From NCBI GenBank assembly GCA_963669155.1, contig OZ022596.1, forward strand, positions 310,001-374,000: a stretch of 64,000 nucleotides of DNA, in the 5' to 3' direction. A program made the position numbers and the translations under genes. This DNA is from Arbacia lixula (Eukaryota; Echinodermata; Echinoidea; Arbacioida; Arbaciidae). Positions 54,923 through 64,000 of the stretch are shown one piece after another. Under the pieces are notes generated by a model, which saw nothing but the letters and a program-made list of their open reading frames with translations, had not been told where the DNA came from and made no database searches. Positions within the stretch are counted from its first letter, which is position 1. Each line of letters begins with the position of its first letter.

Positions 54923-56076
54923 TGTTAGGAACATGAACCTTCCCCTAACGCGCAAAGACATTTTAGAGACGGTTTCGTAGCATAGAGTGTATTTAACGTG
55001 TTTTTGGTATTGTGTTAAAAGCAGCGATTCCTGCTTATGTGTGTGTCATTAGCCTGCTCAGTACAGTTAGCTGTTATTGTTAGCCAGTGCTCGTGATCAC
55101 GTGATCAATGCTAATTAGGTGACAGTTTTGTGACGTTACATTTCACGCCTCTCTCTCTGACTTCGCGCTCGCGGGCGCGCGCGCCGGTATTGCGCGCGGT
55201 CAGGTGACCGTGACTCACTATAAGTAGTGACTGCTTTTGGCGGTAAGGTCAGAGTTTAGCCAGATTTCTCAGGGAAAGGATCCACGCCAGTCGGGGTCAG
55301 AGAGAGAGACGGAACTTGGACTTGAAACTTGAGCATACTTCTGGAAGTTTAGCTGTATGTTCGGCTCGGGAGCCCAGGTGTATTGAAGTCGTGAAAGTGT
55401 AACCAGTCAGCTTAGCTAGGAGTTTAATAGGAAAGAAAAACCCGCAATAATCGGTATGTTAGCATTTTTTAGTCTGTAACTTAACTTAGCTTTTGTGTGT
55501 AAACTTAGAGATTTTCTAGCAGCGTGCTTTTGAGACTTAGAGTCTTGTAAGTTAAAGTTATGTTAAAGTTATGCTGCTGTAATTTATCTTAAGTTTAGCT
55601 GGCTTTCTAGGATTTAAAGTGTATGTAACCACGGTCGAGTTTAGAGGACTCAGAATTGGTTTAACCTTTATTTTCTATAGAACTAGCTCGGTGTAACTTA
55701 GTAGTTTACAGTTTTAAGTCATACGTTTTTTAGACGTTTAGGATTAGTCTATGGCACTGATGGGAACTCGCCAAGTCGTGGCTGGGCCACGCAAACAAAA
55801 CCCCAAGATCAGGTCATATGTTAAGCAGGTGTTTTCATATTTTACATGTGTTTTTAATGATGAAATGTTTAAACTTCATATTTTGTGTCAGGCATTTAGT
55901 AGTGTTTATTTTTATTCTCTTTTGTAGAGAATCGGCTTTGTGAATCTACTTGTGAGTGCGTGGAGCACAGAAGCGACAGAAGTCGCGCTCAAGGAAATAA
56001 AACAAGTCGCATCTACTCGTCGAGTTTTTCTCTGTCTCAACTGGCTAGACTCTCACATAAGGCAGTGGCCTTAACA
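54923..56076 (+). mobile_element. 5' LTR of a BEL/Pao-type retrotransposon
   Basis: It begins TGTTAGG and ends CCTTAACA, the TG...CA rule. It is repeated at 57368-58376. A TATAAG box lies at 55219-55224 and an AATAAA signal at 55996-56001. GC-rich CpG sequence precedes the TATA box. Over the last 630 bases the two LTRs differ by roughly 2 percent by eye, so insertion is relatively recent. The flanking pentamers TTTAG (54918-54922) and TGTAG (58377-58381) may be a one-mismatch target duplication. Confidence 0.85.
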
Positions 56077-56143
56077 ATTCTCGATTAGAGGTTGTTGCCA
56101 AAACAAATAATCTAATAGTTGTACACTCGGTGGTATTAGTGAG

Positions 56144-57367
56144 ATGTCTAGCTTGGAGACACGAGTGAAGGCCAGGACCAAGGCTGAAGAGTCTCTGAAG
56201 GCTGGCCTAGAGCGACTCAACGCTGCCGCTGCCAAGGGTGACCGCGTGTTGGCGACCGAGCACAGCAAGAAGGTCACGGGACTATGGCAGGAGCTGCGAC
56301 GGCAACACGAGTCTGTCATGGAGATTGCCGACGAGGAGTTGCAGTCTGCCAACGAAGCCAGCCTCGAAGTGCTAGACAGGGCCATGCGGGAGGCAGGCGC
56401 TGCTGGACCTGCCCAAGACCAGCGAGGGTACCGGAACAGATGCCGGCGCGCGCGACGACGGTGCCGGGGTGAGCGGCGCGGACGCTGGCGCGGGGGAAGA
56501 TGACGCCGGAGAGTCGGATGGCGACGCGTATGATGACGTCACATCTGAGGCGTCACGTGACATGAGGTCACGTGACTATGATGAAGTGCGCACCCGCGCG
56601 ACCTGGCCGAGCGGGAACTGAGAATGCGGGCACAACGCCTAGAGTTGGCTGAGCGCGAACAGAGGCTAGCTCAGATGGCGCCACCGAGTGTAGTGAAGCC
56701 GGGTGCATCTCTAGATGCGTATGGGTACCAGCAGCCTACGTGGGAAGAAGTCCGCCGTTGCCGCGACCTACCCAAGGCGGATCTGCCTCGTTTCGGTGGA
56801 GACGTGACACAATACGCAAGTTACGTCCACCGATTCGAAACCGTGGTGGAAGACGCTGTGGGCGATCCAAATCCTATCCTACCTGTTGATGACGTTGCAT
56901 GGCCGGCCCAAAGAAGTCGTGGAGGACTGCGTGCTAATCGCAGATCCCGCCGAGGGCTACAAGACAGCGCGCGACCGGCTGCACTACTACTACGGGCAGG
57001 AGCACGTGATCGTGCAACAGTATGTGGACCGGCTAGTCCAGGGGCCGGTGTTAAAGAAGGGTGATGCGGAGGGGCTGCTGTACCTAGCCCAGGGGATGAA
57101 CAGCATCAGCACCACCCTAGCTGCCCTGAGGTGTCGCGAAGACCTGGATAACCGGGAGACGCTGCGACGGATCGAGGCGCGGTTGCCGTTCGAGCTAAGG
57201 GAGTTGTGAACCCGGAGGGCCCAAGACCTGCGGATGGATGGCAAGAGGGACACATTCGATGATCTGGCGACCTTCGTGCGAGGAGAAGCTGCTGTGGCTA
57301 GCAGCTTTTACGGCCGCGCCTTCAGCGAAGGTTCGCGGTACTCAGCGGTCTCACGGTCAACCAGCAT
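56144..57367 (+). pseudogene. BEL/Pao gag (DUF1759-type), frameshifted and truncated
   Basis: From ATG at 56144 the frame gives a coiled-coil N-terminus (VKARTKAEESLKAGLERLNA). At about 56400 coding moves to a second frame with an acidic linker (EDDAGESDGDAYDD), returning near 56600 to the first frame (DLAERELRMRAQRLELAERE). The DUF1759 region follows (DLPKADLPRFGGDVTQYASY), with another shift near 56890 to VVEDCVLIADPAEGYKTARD, HVIVQQYVDRL and a LPFELREL end at a TGA (57207-57209). The same frame stays readable to the LTR. BEL gags bind genomic RNA and assemble particles. Protease, RT and integrase are absent: the body is deleted to the 3' LTR. GC is far above flanking DNA. Confidence 0.85.
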
Positions 57368-58376
57368 AGACATTTTAGAGACAGCTTCGTAGCATAGAGT
57401 GTATTTAACGTGTTTTTTGGTATGTGTGTGTAATTAGCCTGCTTAGTACAGTTTGTGACGTTACATTTCGCGCCTCTCTCTCTGACTTCGCGCTCGCGGG
57501 TGCGCGGTCAGGTGACCGTGACTCACTATAAGTAGTGACTGATTTTGGCGGTAAGGTCAGAGTTTAGCCAGATTTCTCAGGGAAAGGATCCACGCCAGTC
57601 GGGGTCAGAGAGAGAGACGGAACTTGGACTTAGCATAATTCTGGAAGTTTAGCTGTATGTTCGGCTCGGGAGCCCAGGTGTATTGAAGTCGTGAAAGTGT
57701 AACCAGTCAGCTTAGCTAGGAGTTTAATAGGAAAGAAAAACCCGCAATAATCGGTATGTTAGCATTTTTTAGTCTGTAACTTAACTTAGCTTTTGTGTGT
57801 TAACTTAGAGATTTTCTAGCAGCGTGTTTTTGAGACTTAGAGTCTTGTAAGTTAAAGTTATGTTAAAGTTATGCTGCTGTAATTTATCTTAAGTTTAGCT
57901 GGCTTTCTAGGATTTAAAGTGAATGTAACCACGGTCGAGTTTAGAGGACTCAGAATTGGTTTAACCTTTATTTTCTATAGAATTAGCTCGGTGTAACTTA
58001 GAAGTTTACAGTTTTAAGTCATACGTTTTTTAGACGTTTAAGATAAGTCTATGGCACTGATGGGAACTCGCCAAGTCGTGGCTGGGCCACGCAACCAAAA
58101 CTCCAAGATCAGACCATATGTTAAGCAGGTGTTTTCATATTTATATGTGTTTTTTTATGATGAAATGTTTAAACTTCATATTTTGTGTCAGGCATTTAGT
58201 AGTGTTTATTTTTATTCTCTTTTGTAGAGAATCGGCTTTGTGAATCTACTTGTGAGTGCGTGGAGCACAGAAGCGACAGAAGTCGCGCTCAAGGAAATAA
58301 AACAAGTCGCATCGACTCGTCGAGTTTTTCTCTGTCTTAACTGGCTAGACTCTCACATAAGGCAGTGGCCTTAACA
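57368..58376 (+). mobile_element. 3' LTR of the BEL/Pao element, 5' end missing
   Basis: Repeats 54956-56076 almost exactly but lacks the first 33 or so bases of the LTR, so the deletion that removed pol ended inside this LTR. It also lacks about 110 bases of U3 present in the 5' copy (about 55015-55125). It retains TATAAG (57527-57532), AATAAA (58296-58301) and the CCTTAACA end. Confidence 0.85.
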
Positions 58377-60818
58377 TGTAGTCTATGCTTCAATCCCATC
58401 CTCGCCACGGAGGAGACAGAGGAGCCAGGATGGGATTAGAGTGTAGTATGTGTGACCAGACATAGTGTCAACAGACTGGCCATGCACCTCACAGCCCAGT
58501 ACCTAGCTAATCTACCTCTTGACTGGATGCAATAAATGTGTATATATCAGGGTAAGGTAATATGATTCGAATATACTTCTTGTTACAATAAGTTACTGTG
58601 TTAACACAGAGCAGCCCTTCCCTTTTATATACTGCAAGGTAGCGTACAATAGTGGTAAGACGATGTGGGTCCTAAAGTGATGACGGTTTCCACTCTCGAT
58701 TACTAGTATCATGATTGACATCGGACTAATCATTGCTCTTGATACTTGTTGAAACCTGTGATGTATTTTTAATGTAAACATTCTTATGACTAGAATTACA
58801 AATATGTTAGTTTAAGTATTGTTAGAGAGAATGGATACAATGATATTCCCCCTCTAGTGTTATTTAGTGTATAAAGGGGTTGATTGGGCGATAGAGTGAT
58901 CTTTATATTTGTTTCTGGCTGCATTCTTGATTTTCCTTGGAATTTTGTTGTGTATCATGATTTTTGTATTAATTTATGTTTTGTTAAATGATAATAAACG
59001 CTACAATAAAGTAATTGTTTATGATTTATGTAAGTATTGAATCACAATTGACAAAATTACTTTAAAAAATCACATGGTTTCAATCGTTTCATCAATACAA
59101 CACCCTTACGACTGCTCCTACAACTACCACCACAATATCAACACTCCCACCATCCCAAACTACCCCCCCCCCCCACCACACCTACCAACATTACCACAAC
59201 ACACACCACAACTTGTACCACCACAACTACTACATATCCTACAATTCTACCACACTAATCAGAATGAATGAATGTATGACAGAATGTATGGTAGTCAAAC
59301 AGTTCACAGCGGGGCTCGGTGTTCTGAATCAACACGACATTAAAGAGATAGCTGGAACAAAACTACAGAGTCTAGCCCGTATTCACAATCGTGGTTTCAC
59401 TTACATTGCTACTAAGCATAGACTTAATTCATGGGGCGCAAAATAAATTATTCCATGCTGTTACGGGTTACAAAATAAGTGATTTTCATCACAGATTCAC
59501 AACAATGTGGGTGATTTCAATTATTTGCTGTCACTATTTTGTAGACAAACTCAATATGCCATAGTGATTCCGAGGACAAAATCAAATGGTATTGGATCAA
59601 TAGTAATGTTTCATGTTGTTTTATTTGGCGTGCCATGAAGTTAATCCAGGTTTCGTTACATGTATTAAGTTTAAGCCACCGTTGCGGGCCTCAGAGCACA
59701 ACGTTGATCAGAATTACTGTAGCTATGCGCACCAATTCACTGATTAATTCCCATCAGCTATGTTCTCCTTTTGACTTAACAGGTGAGATAAACCTGTGCT
59801 ACTTAGATAAAATATGATTCCTTTCGAATGCCATCCCTGTTTAATCAAGTTTAGAATGTACATGTAAATGTATTCATCTTCTTATTTCATTTTGGATGAG
59901 TTCATACAAAAGATTTGAAGACACATATACATTCAGACACACACATTTTACCCATCTGTTTAATTATGTGATGTCCCGTAACAATGAAGAAAAAAAAGGT
60001 TGTCTTTTTTTTTTTGGGGGGGGGGGAGGGACATGAGAGTTACACCTTAATAGTGAGCTTTACAATAATTCTGTAGATACAACAATCATGATCACTCAAA
60101 CAAATGTATGAAATCTAAAGCAATGGAGCAACCACCTACACTGAGCATTGCATATGCTTGGCATTCAGGCAGATAGGCAGATACTCACATGTGCAAATTA
60201 ACACATCGATTATCCACAAAGTATCAATTTCATACAGAGATAATTATCATTACCAATAATTTCACACTGCATTATCAATCAATTCTTAACAGCATTCAGT
60301 GGAGGCTGAGGTCAACTGGCCATTTACTGCAACCTATGATAATAAGCCATGTTTATGATGTATTCACAACTAAACTCTTAACTGCGTAGTTATGTGTTAC
60401 GACATTCACTTCTACGGCATAATTCGGTTTGAATGGGTGGATTGCACTGTGAATCTGTGCAATCATGTGATTAGGAGATTGAGCGCTAAAATCGCTAATA
60501 ACTATACCAAGATAACTTTACTTGGGATACATCGCGTGTGCTGTATTGTTGTCCTGTATGGCCTGATCATTGATCCGAAGTTCATGACGATATGAGCAAA
60601 CTAACAGCTCCTCGCAGTACATGCATCAAAACAATCAGGTTACACAATATCAATATCCTTTCCCTCTGATGAAGTTTTCTTGTTGTCATGGTAACTGGAG
60701 TGATCCCCATCGAATCGTTACTTTATAATGTACAGCTTTCCCTCGTGCTCCTGAAATGTGCTTGCCAATCAGCACACCCAATGATATCACATAAATATGT
60801 TTTGAACGGCACGACGAC
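58377..60818. other. Non-coding stretch; one small hairpin and a G-poor tract
   Basis: An imperfect hairpin (AATCCCATCCTCGCC with GCCAGGATGGGATT) lies at about 58393-58437. A nearly G-free, CCA/ACA-rich tract occupies about 59098-59252 with a C-run at 59164. A G-run sits at 60016-60027. No gene was recognised. Confidence 0.5.
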
Positions 60819-60898
60819 TATGGTTACCTAGCTACAATTGCATTGTTCCTCTGACTTCGATCGGGAGGGTGAGGGTTCGAACCCAGCTGCCGCTTATG
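60819..60898 (+). repeat. Possible tRNA-derived SINE head
   Basis: A perfect Pol III B-box-like GGTTCGAACCC lies at 60874-60884. The preceding 50 bases (TACCTAGCTACAATTGCATT, then TCCTCTGACTTCGATCGGGA) can be aligned to a tRNA D arm and anticodon arm, with a weak A box. No acceptor stem closes, so it is not a functional tRNA. It may be a SINE remnant. Confidence 0.35.
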
Positions 60899-61217
60899 AT
60901 TGGTTTTTTTTTATTAATACAATATAAACATAGTTGCTCTATATTTACGGTTAAAAGTCCCCAAATTAAATGCCACTTTGCGTTTTTAATCCGTATTCCA
61001 TTGCACAGAGAATTGCGTTTAATACCAAACGCAAGTATTAACCGACACTTTTTGTGGATTAAACGCAACTTTGAAATTTGTATGTGATCTTGTGATTTTT
61101 TTTTTTTAAATCACAACTCTCTTTGTTCAATGAGCGGAAAATATAAAACACGAGTTGTGCCGTTTAATCTGAGTTGCGTTTAATCATAACTTGACTTCAG
61201 CAGTAAGACGGCCCTGG
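60899..61217. mobile_element. MITE-like sequence with AAGACGGCCCTGG end
   Basis: The right end (TTAATCATAACTTGACTT then AGTAAGACGGCCCTGG) matches the right end of the MITE at 50714-50891. Several TTAAACGCAA-type phrases occur inside in both orientations. The left end was not identified; it may run into the tRNA-like block. Confidence 0.45.
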
Positions 61218-62177
61218 TATGGGATGATGTAATCCAGTGACTGGACTTATAATGATGCCGTGTCCATAGTGATGAGGCTAACCTGCATGGGTATATACTT
61301 TATAAGACCATAATAAGTATTGATATTATCATCACAGCACATCATACGTTTTTCCAATCAACTAAGGTTAATCCTTTCCGTCCTAGGCAAAATCAAGTTA
61401 TGTGGAATCATTGTGTATTGCCTGTGAATACTTTCACGAAAACAAAAACAAAAGTAAAGCATTGAATTTTACTGACATTTAATAAGCAAAAATGCCTTTT
61501 TTTTCTATAAAATTGTCTCTAGATATACGCTTGTCAGCAAGACTATCAGTGCTAAAAAAAAAGTCTAAAGGCTTGATGATTTCCCTGCTCGTTATCTTTC
61601 TCATTCTCACGTTTTTTTTTTTTTATACTTTCTCTCTCTCTCTCTCTCTCTCTCTCTTTCGCTCGTTTTCACGCCCTACCTCTTCTCCCTCAAGCTGTTT
61701 GTTAATCTTTGCCTCACTGCAATTATCCTCTCAGTTTTATATTTCCCCCGCTTCTTTCAACTTCAATCCACTTTAATATACGGGTCCACACGAAGTACAA
61801 ACGTACTACATGAAGATTGTATATCATATACACATAGTACGGCCAATTATAACTAATGTTTGATTTACATGACTTGCTTTATTTATAAGATGTACTCTTG
61901 CCATTCGATAACACTTCTAACCTCTTACATGTCTTATGAGTGTATGTATTGTTCATTAATTTGACACTGTTTGATTCGCCGGTGATTTTGTTGAATGCAT
62001 TAAATGTACTCTTGTTAACCAACCATGATAACATTTTGTAAAAGTTTTAAAATTGTAGCCTATATATACTATCATGACATATCCAAAAGCACTTTTGTAA
62101 TTATTATTGTGTGTAGTTTATGGATTAATGTCATCGTACAAATGTATGTATGAATTCATATGCACATGCTATTTTGA
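61218..62177. other. Non-coding stretch with T- and CT-runs
   Basis: A T-run followed by a CT microsatellite lies at about 61613-61660. No gene was found. Confidence 0.55.
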
Positions 62178-62994
62178 TTTTTTTTTTTTTATGTTTTTAT
62201 TGAAGAATCATCGAGGATCACAATATATACAAACAATTTTTACATGATTAGAAAACAAAATCAATAGGGCAGAATAACAGCAAAATGGTGCATTGATCAA
62301 AAGCGAAGTTCCGAGACAGAAAAGGATGGCCAGTGATACAGACCTTAGTTTACAAACCTCCAGAAAGTCACTATTTCACTGACATCGAAGACCTACAAAA
62401 AACAGGTAAACAACGCGCAGCTATGGCCGGAATAAACAAAGTCGAACGGCAGGGCGATTCATGTAAAAACACAACTTGCCTTCCACCGCCAACACCCAGG
62501 CACCCCCCCCCCCCCTAACTGTCTCTCCCTCTCTCTCTCTCTCTCTCTCTCGCACTTTCCCTCCCCCCCCCCCCCCCCCCCCCGAGGCATTACATTTTTT
62601 TTTATCACTTCTAAGTACACCGCACCAACAACATACAGTAAACAAAAAAATCGGTCCACCACTCGACCCCGTTCAGTCCAGCCCATTCAATATGCGAACT
62701 CTACAAATACAAGTACATTCTAAAAATTGTTCACCGATCGAAAAACAATGGTGAGAATTGTAGGTCAGGAGGTCACGCGCAAACGCTCGGAGTTCGCCCT
62801 TGAGGTAAACAAGATTTACATAATGGCAGTACATACAAGTATCACATTGTAAATGAACATGTACATGCAGCACTATCATAGGAATAGGCAAACATTAGAT
62901 GTGGCATTTTATACAGAAAATGAAATAAAAACACACTTTTAAGCAGAATACGTATTAGTTTTAGGTTTACACAGGGGATTGCAAAGGGAAAAAA
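62178..62994 (-). mobile_element. 3' UTR and poly(A) tail of an L1/Tx1-like element
   Basis: On the minus strand the element ends CTTCAATAAAAACATAAAAA, continuing as an A-run (plus T-run, 62178-62190). That is a polyadenylation signal and poly(A) tail, unlike the short-repeat tails of the CR1-like elements here. The UTR contains a low-complexity block of C-runs and CT repeats (about 62500-62583). Confidence 0.75.
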
Positions 62995-63939
62995 TTAAAT
63001 CTCAAAGCGCCATTTCTTAAAGTGCGCAGTTAGTTTGTTTTTCTTATTTGCCAAGTAAAATTCAACTTCTTTCTGTTTTTTAACAAGGGACCTGAAAGCT
63101 GATGAATTGGGAAGATGGTTCTTGAATTTGCAAATGAAAATGTGGTATTTCAATAACAAAAATAAATATGAAATGAATTTGTCATTACAGATTCCAAATA
63201 GTTTTTCAAAGTTAGTTACAATAATGACAGATTTGTTTTTCTGAGAAATTATAGCAAGAAGGTTCTGCCAAACTGGGGTAACCTTTTCACATTCACAAAA
63301 AAGGTGGACCATTGTTTCCTCCTCTTTATTACATAGGGAGCAATTAGGTGAATCTTTTCGTTTAATCTTAAAAAGAAAATCGTTTAATGCAATTGCTTTG
63401 TGGAAAATCTTGAAGTAAAATGACCTTAATTTGGTATCAATAGTGCACAAGAAATTAGTACTGTGGACCTTTTCCCAGTTAATACCAACTGGTACAGGTA
63501 AATTTTCATTCCAAAAAGCATATCTTTTGTTTGGAGTGTGAGAACCAAGCAATAATTTGTAAGCATTTCTGGGGACTTTTTCAGTGTTTACTAGCTTATG
63601 GACAATTGTTTCATGGACACCAACCATATCAGGATCAAAATTCTTCATCCACTCTTCTGGTATATTTTTAATTAAAAAATTAAATTTCCTCCTGTCTGTA
63701 GCAGGGATATCAAAATCTAATATAAGTTCTTCAAATAATTTATGGCAAGGTAGGGGTGGATCAAATAAATCAGATACAGTCAAAACATTTTTACTATACC
63801 AACCTAGATAGAATAAATGAGATTTCGATTTAGAACGAATTGATCTATTATACCACAGAATTTGACAAGCGCCTAATTCAGAAAACTTTTTGTCATAAAA
63901 TTTAATAGTAGCTTCTTCTCTAAAAAATGTACCAACTTC
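62995..63939 (-). pseudogene. L1/Tx1-type ORF2 C-terminal region with RVT zinc-binding motif, partial
   Basis: An open frame of about 315 codons ends at TGA/TAA near 62995 and is bounded upstream by an in-frame TAA at 63940-63942. It carries QILWYNRSIRSKSKSHLFYL then GWYSKNVLTVSDLFDP, the post-RT WfN...W...G...v.DL signature of L1-like ORF2, followed by KIFHKAIALNDFLFKI and a zinc-binding CSLCNKEEETMVHLFCEC segment (zf-RVT). The endonuclease and RT proper should lie past the right edge. The upstream stop and apparent frame change around 63940 indicate damage. Its closest relatives should be Tx1/L1-clade elements. Confidence 0.8.
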
Positions 63940-64000
63940 TTAAAGATTCAGCTAGTTGTATATTCCCCAAGGAATTTAATACACTCTAAGGAGCATGAGT
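63940..64000 (-). pseudogene. Continuation of the L1/Tx1-like ORF2, window edge
   Basis: The sequence upstream of the stop still reads in short ORF2-like pieces on the minus strand, but too little is present to assign motifs. Confidence 0.35.

Noticed and set aside
56372..56563. Minus-strand frame over gag
   Set aside because: Antisense shadow of the GC-rich gag acidic linker.
59074..59271. Proline/histidine-rich open frame
   Set aside because: It is the translation of a G-poor CCA/ACA low-complexity tract.

Overview
This window is AT-rich, intron-and-repeat type DNA from an animal, almost certainly a marine invertebrate. My best guess is an echinoderm or another invertebrate deuterostome. 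The basis is the mixture of CR1/L2-like and L1/Tx1-like non-LTR retrotransposons, a BEL/Pao LTR element, many short inverted-repeat elements, and spliceosomal-looking exon edges. No bacterial operon, rRNA, CRISPR array or intact virus is visible. Species cannot be settled from the sequence alone.

About 13 stretches are retrotransposon-derived. From the left: a decayed minus-strand element at 3540-8090 (ORF1 remnant, endonuclease, RT) carries a second RT fragment inside it. An endonuclease fragment with its own 3' tail lies at 10181-11559. A plus-strand element at 13298-18581 has a frameshifted L1-type ORF1, a long spacer, an ORF2 that lost its catalytic RT core, a 3' hairpin and an ATTCAA-type tail. 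A 5'-truncated CR1-like element at 20899-24066 keeps an open 728-codon RT frame. RT debris lies at 26100-28150 (minus). A near full-length minus-strand CR1-like element at 37288-41581 has both ORFs open. A BEL/Pao element at 54923-58376 has two LTRs and only gag left. The 3' end of an L1/Tx1-type element (minus) runs off the right edge.

Between these lie DNA elements and tandem arrays. They include an element of about 3 kb with 90-bp terminal inverted repeats made of iterated CCCACAAATGTAATAA boxes (42252-45217), holding a 136-bp satellite and a second mobile element. That second element has another copy at 26588-27352, in the opposite orientation and with a different internal segment, carrying a possible Crypton-type reading frame. 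Other arrays are a 1.05-kb tandem array (49560-54850) with different MITEs in the same slot of neighbouring units, CTAG-dense repeats (8192-8530 and 20161-20710), large palindromes near 29.4 kb, and a 525-bp triplicated unit ahead of the ORF1 at 13298.

Host coding evidence is thin. There is one convincing terminal exon (9629-9913, plus), two small same-phase exons (32751-32846 and 33354-33440), a possible membrane-anchor exon (10711-10877), and a possible minus-strand promoter with CRE and TATA near 47.0 kb. The most noteworthy features are the iteron-TIR element, the Crypton-like pair, the occupied-versus-empty MITE sites inside tandem units, and the single catalytic-residue loss in the otherwise open CR1-like ORF2.
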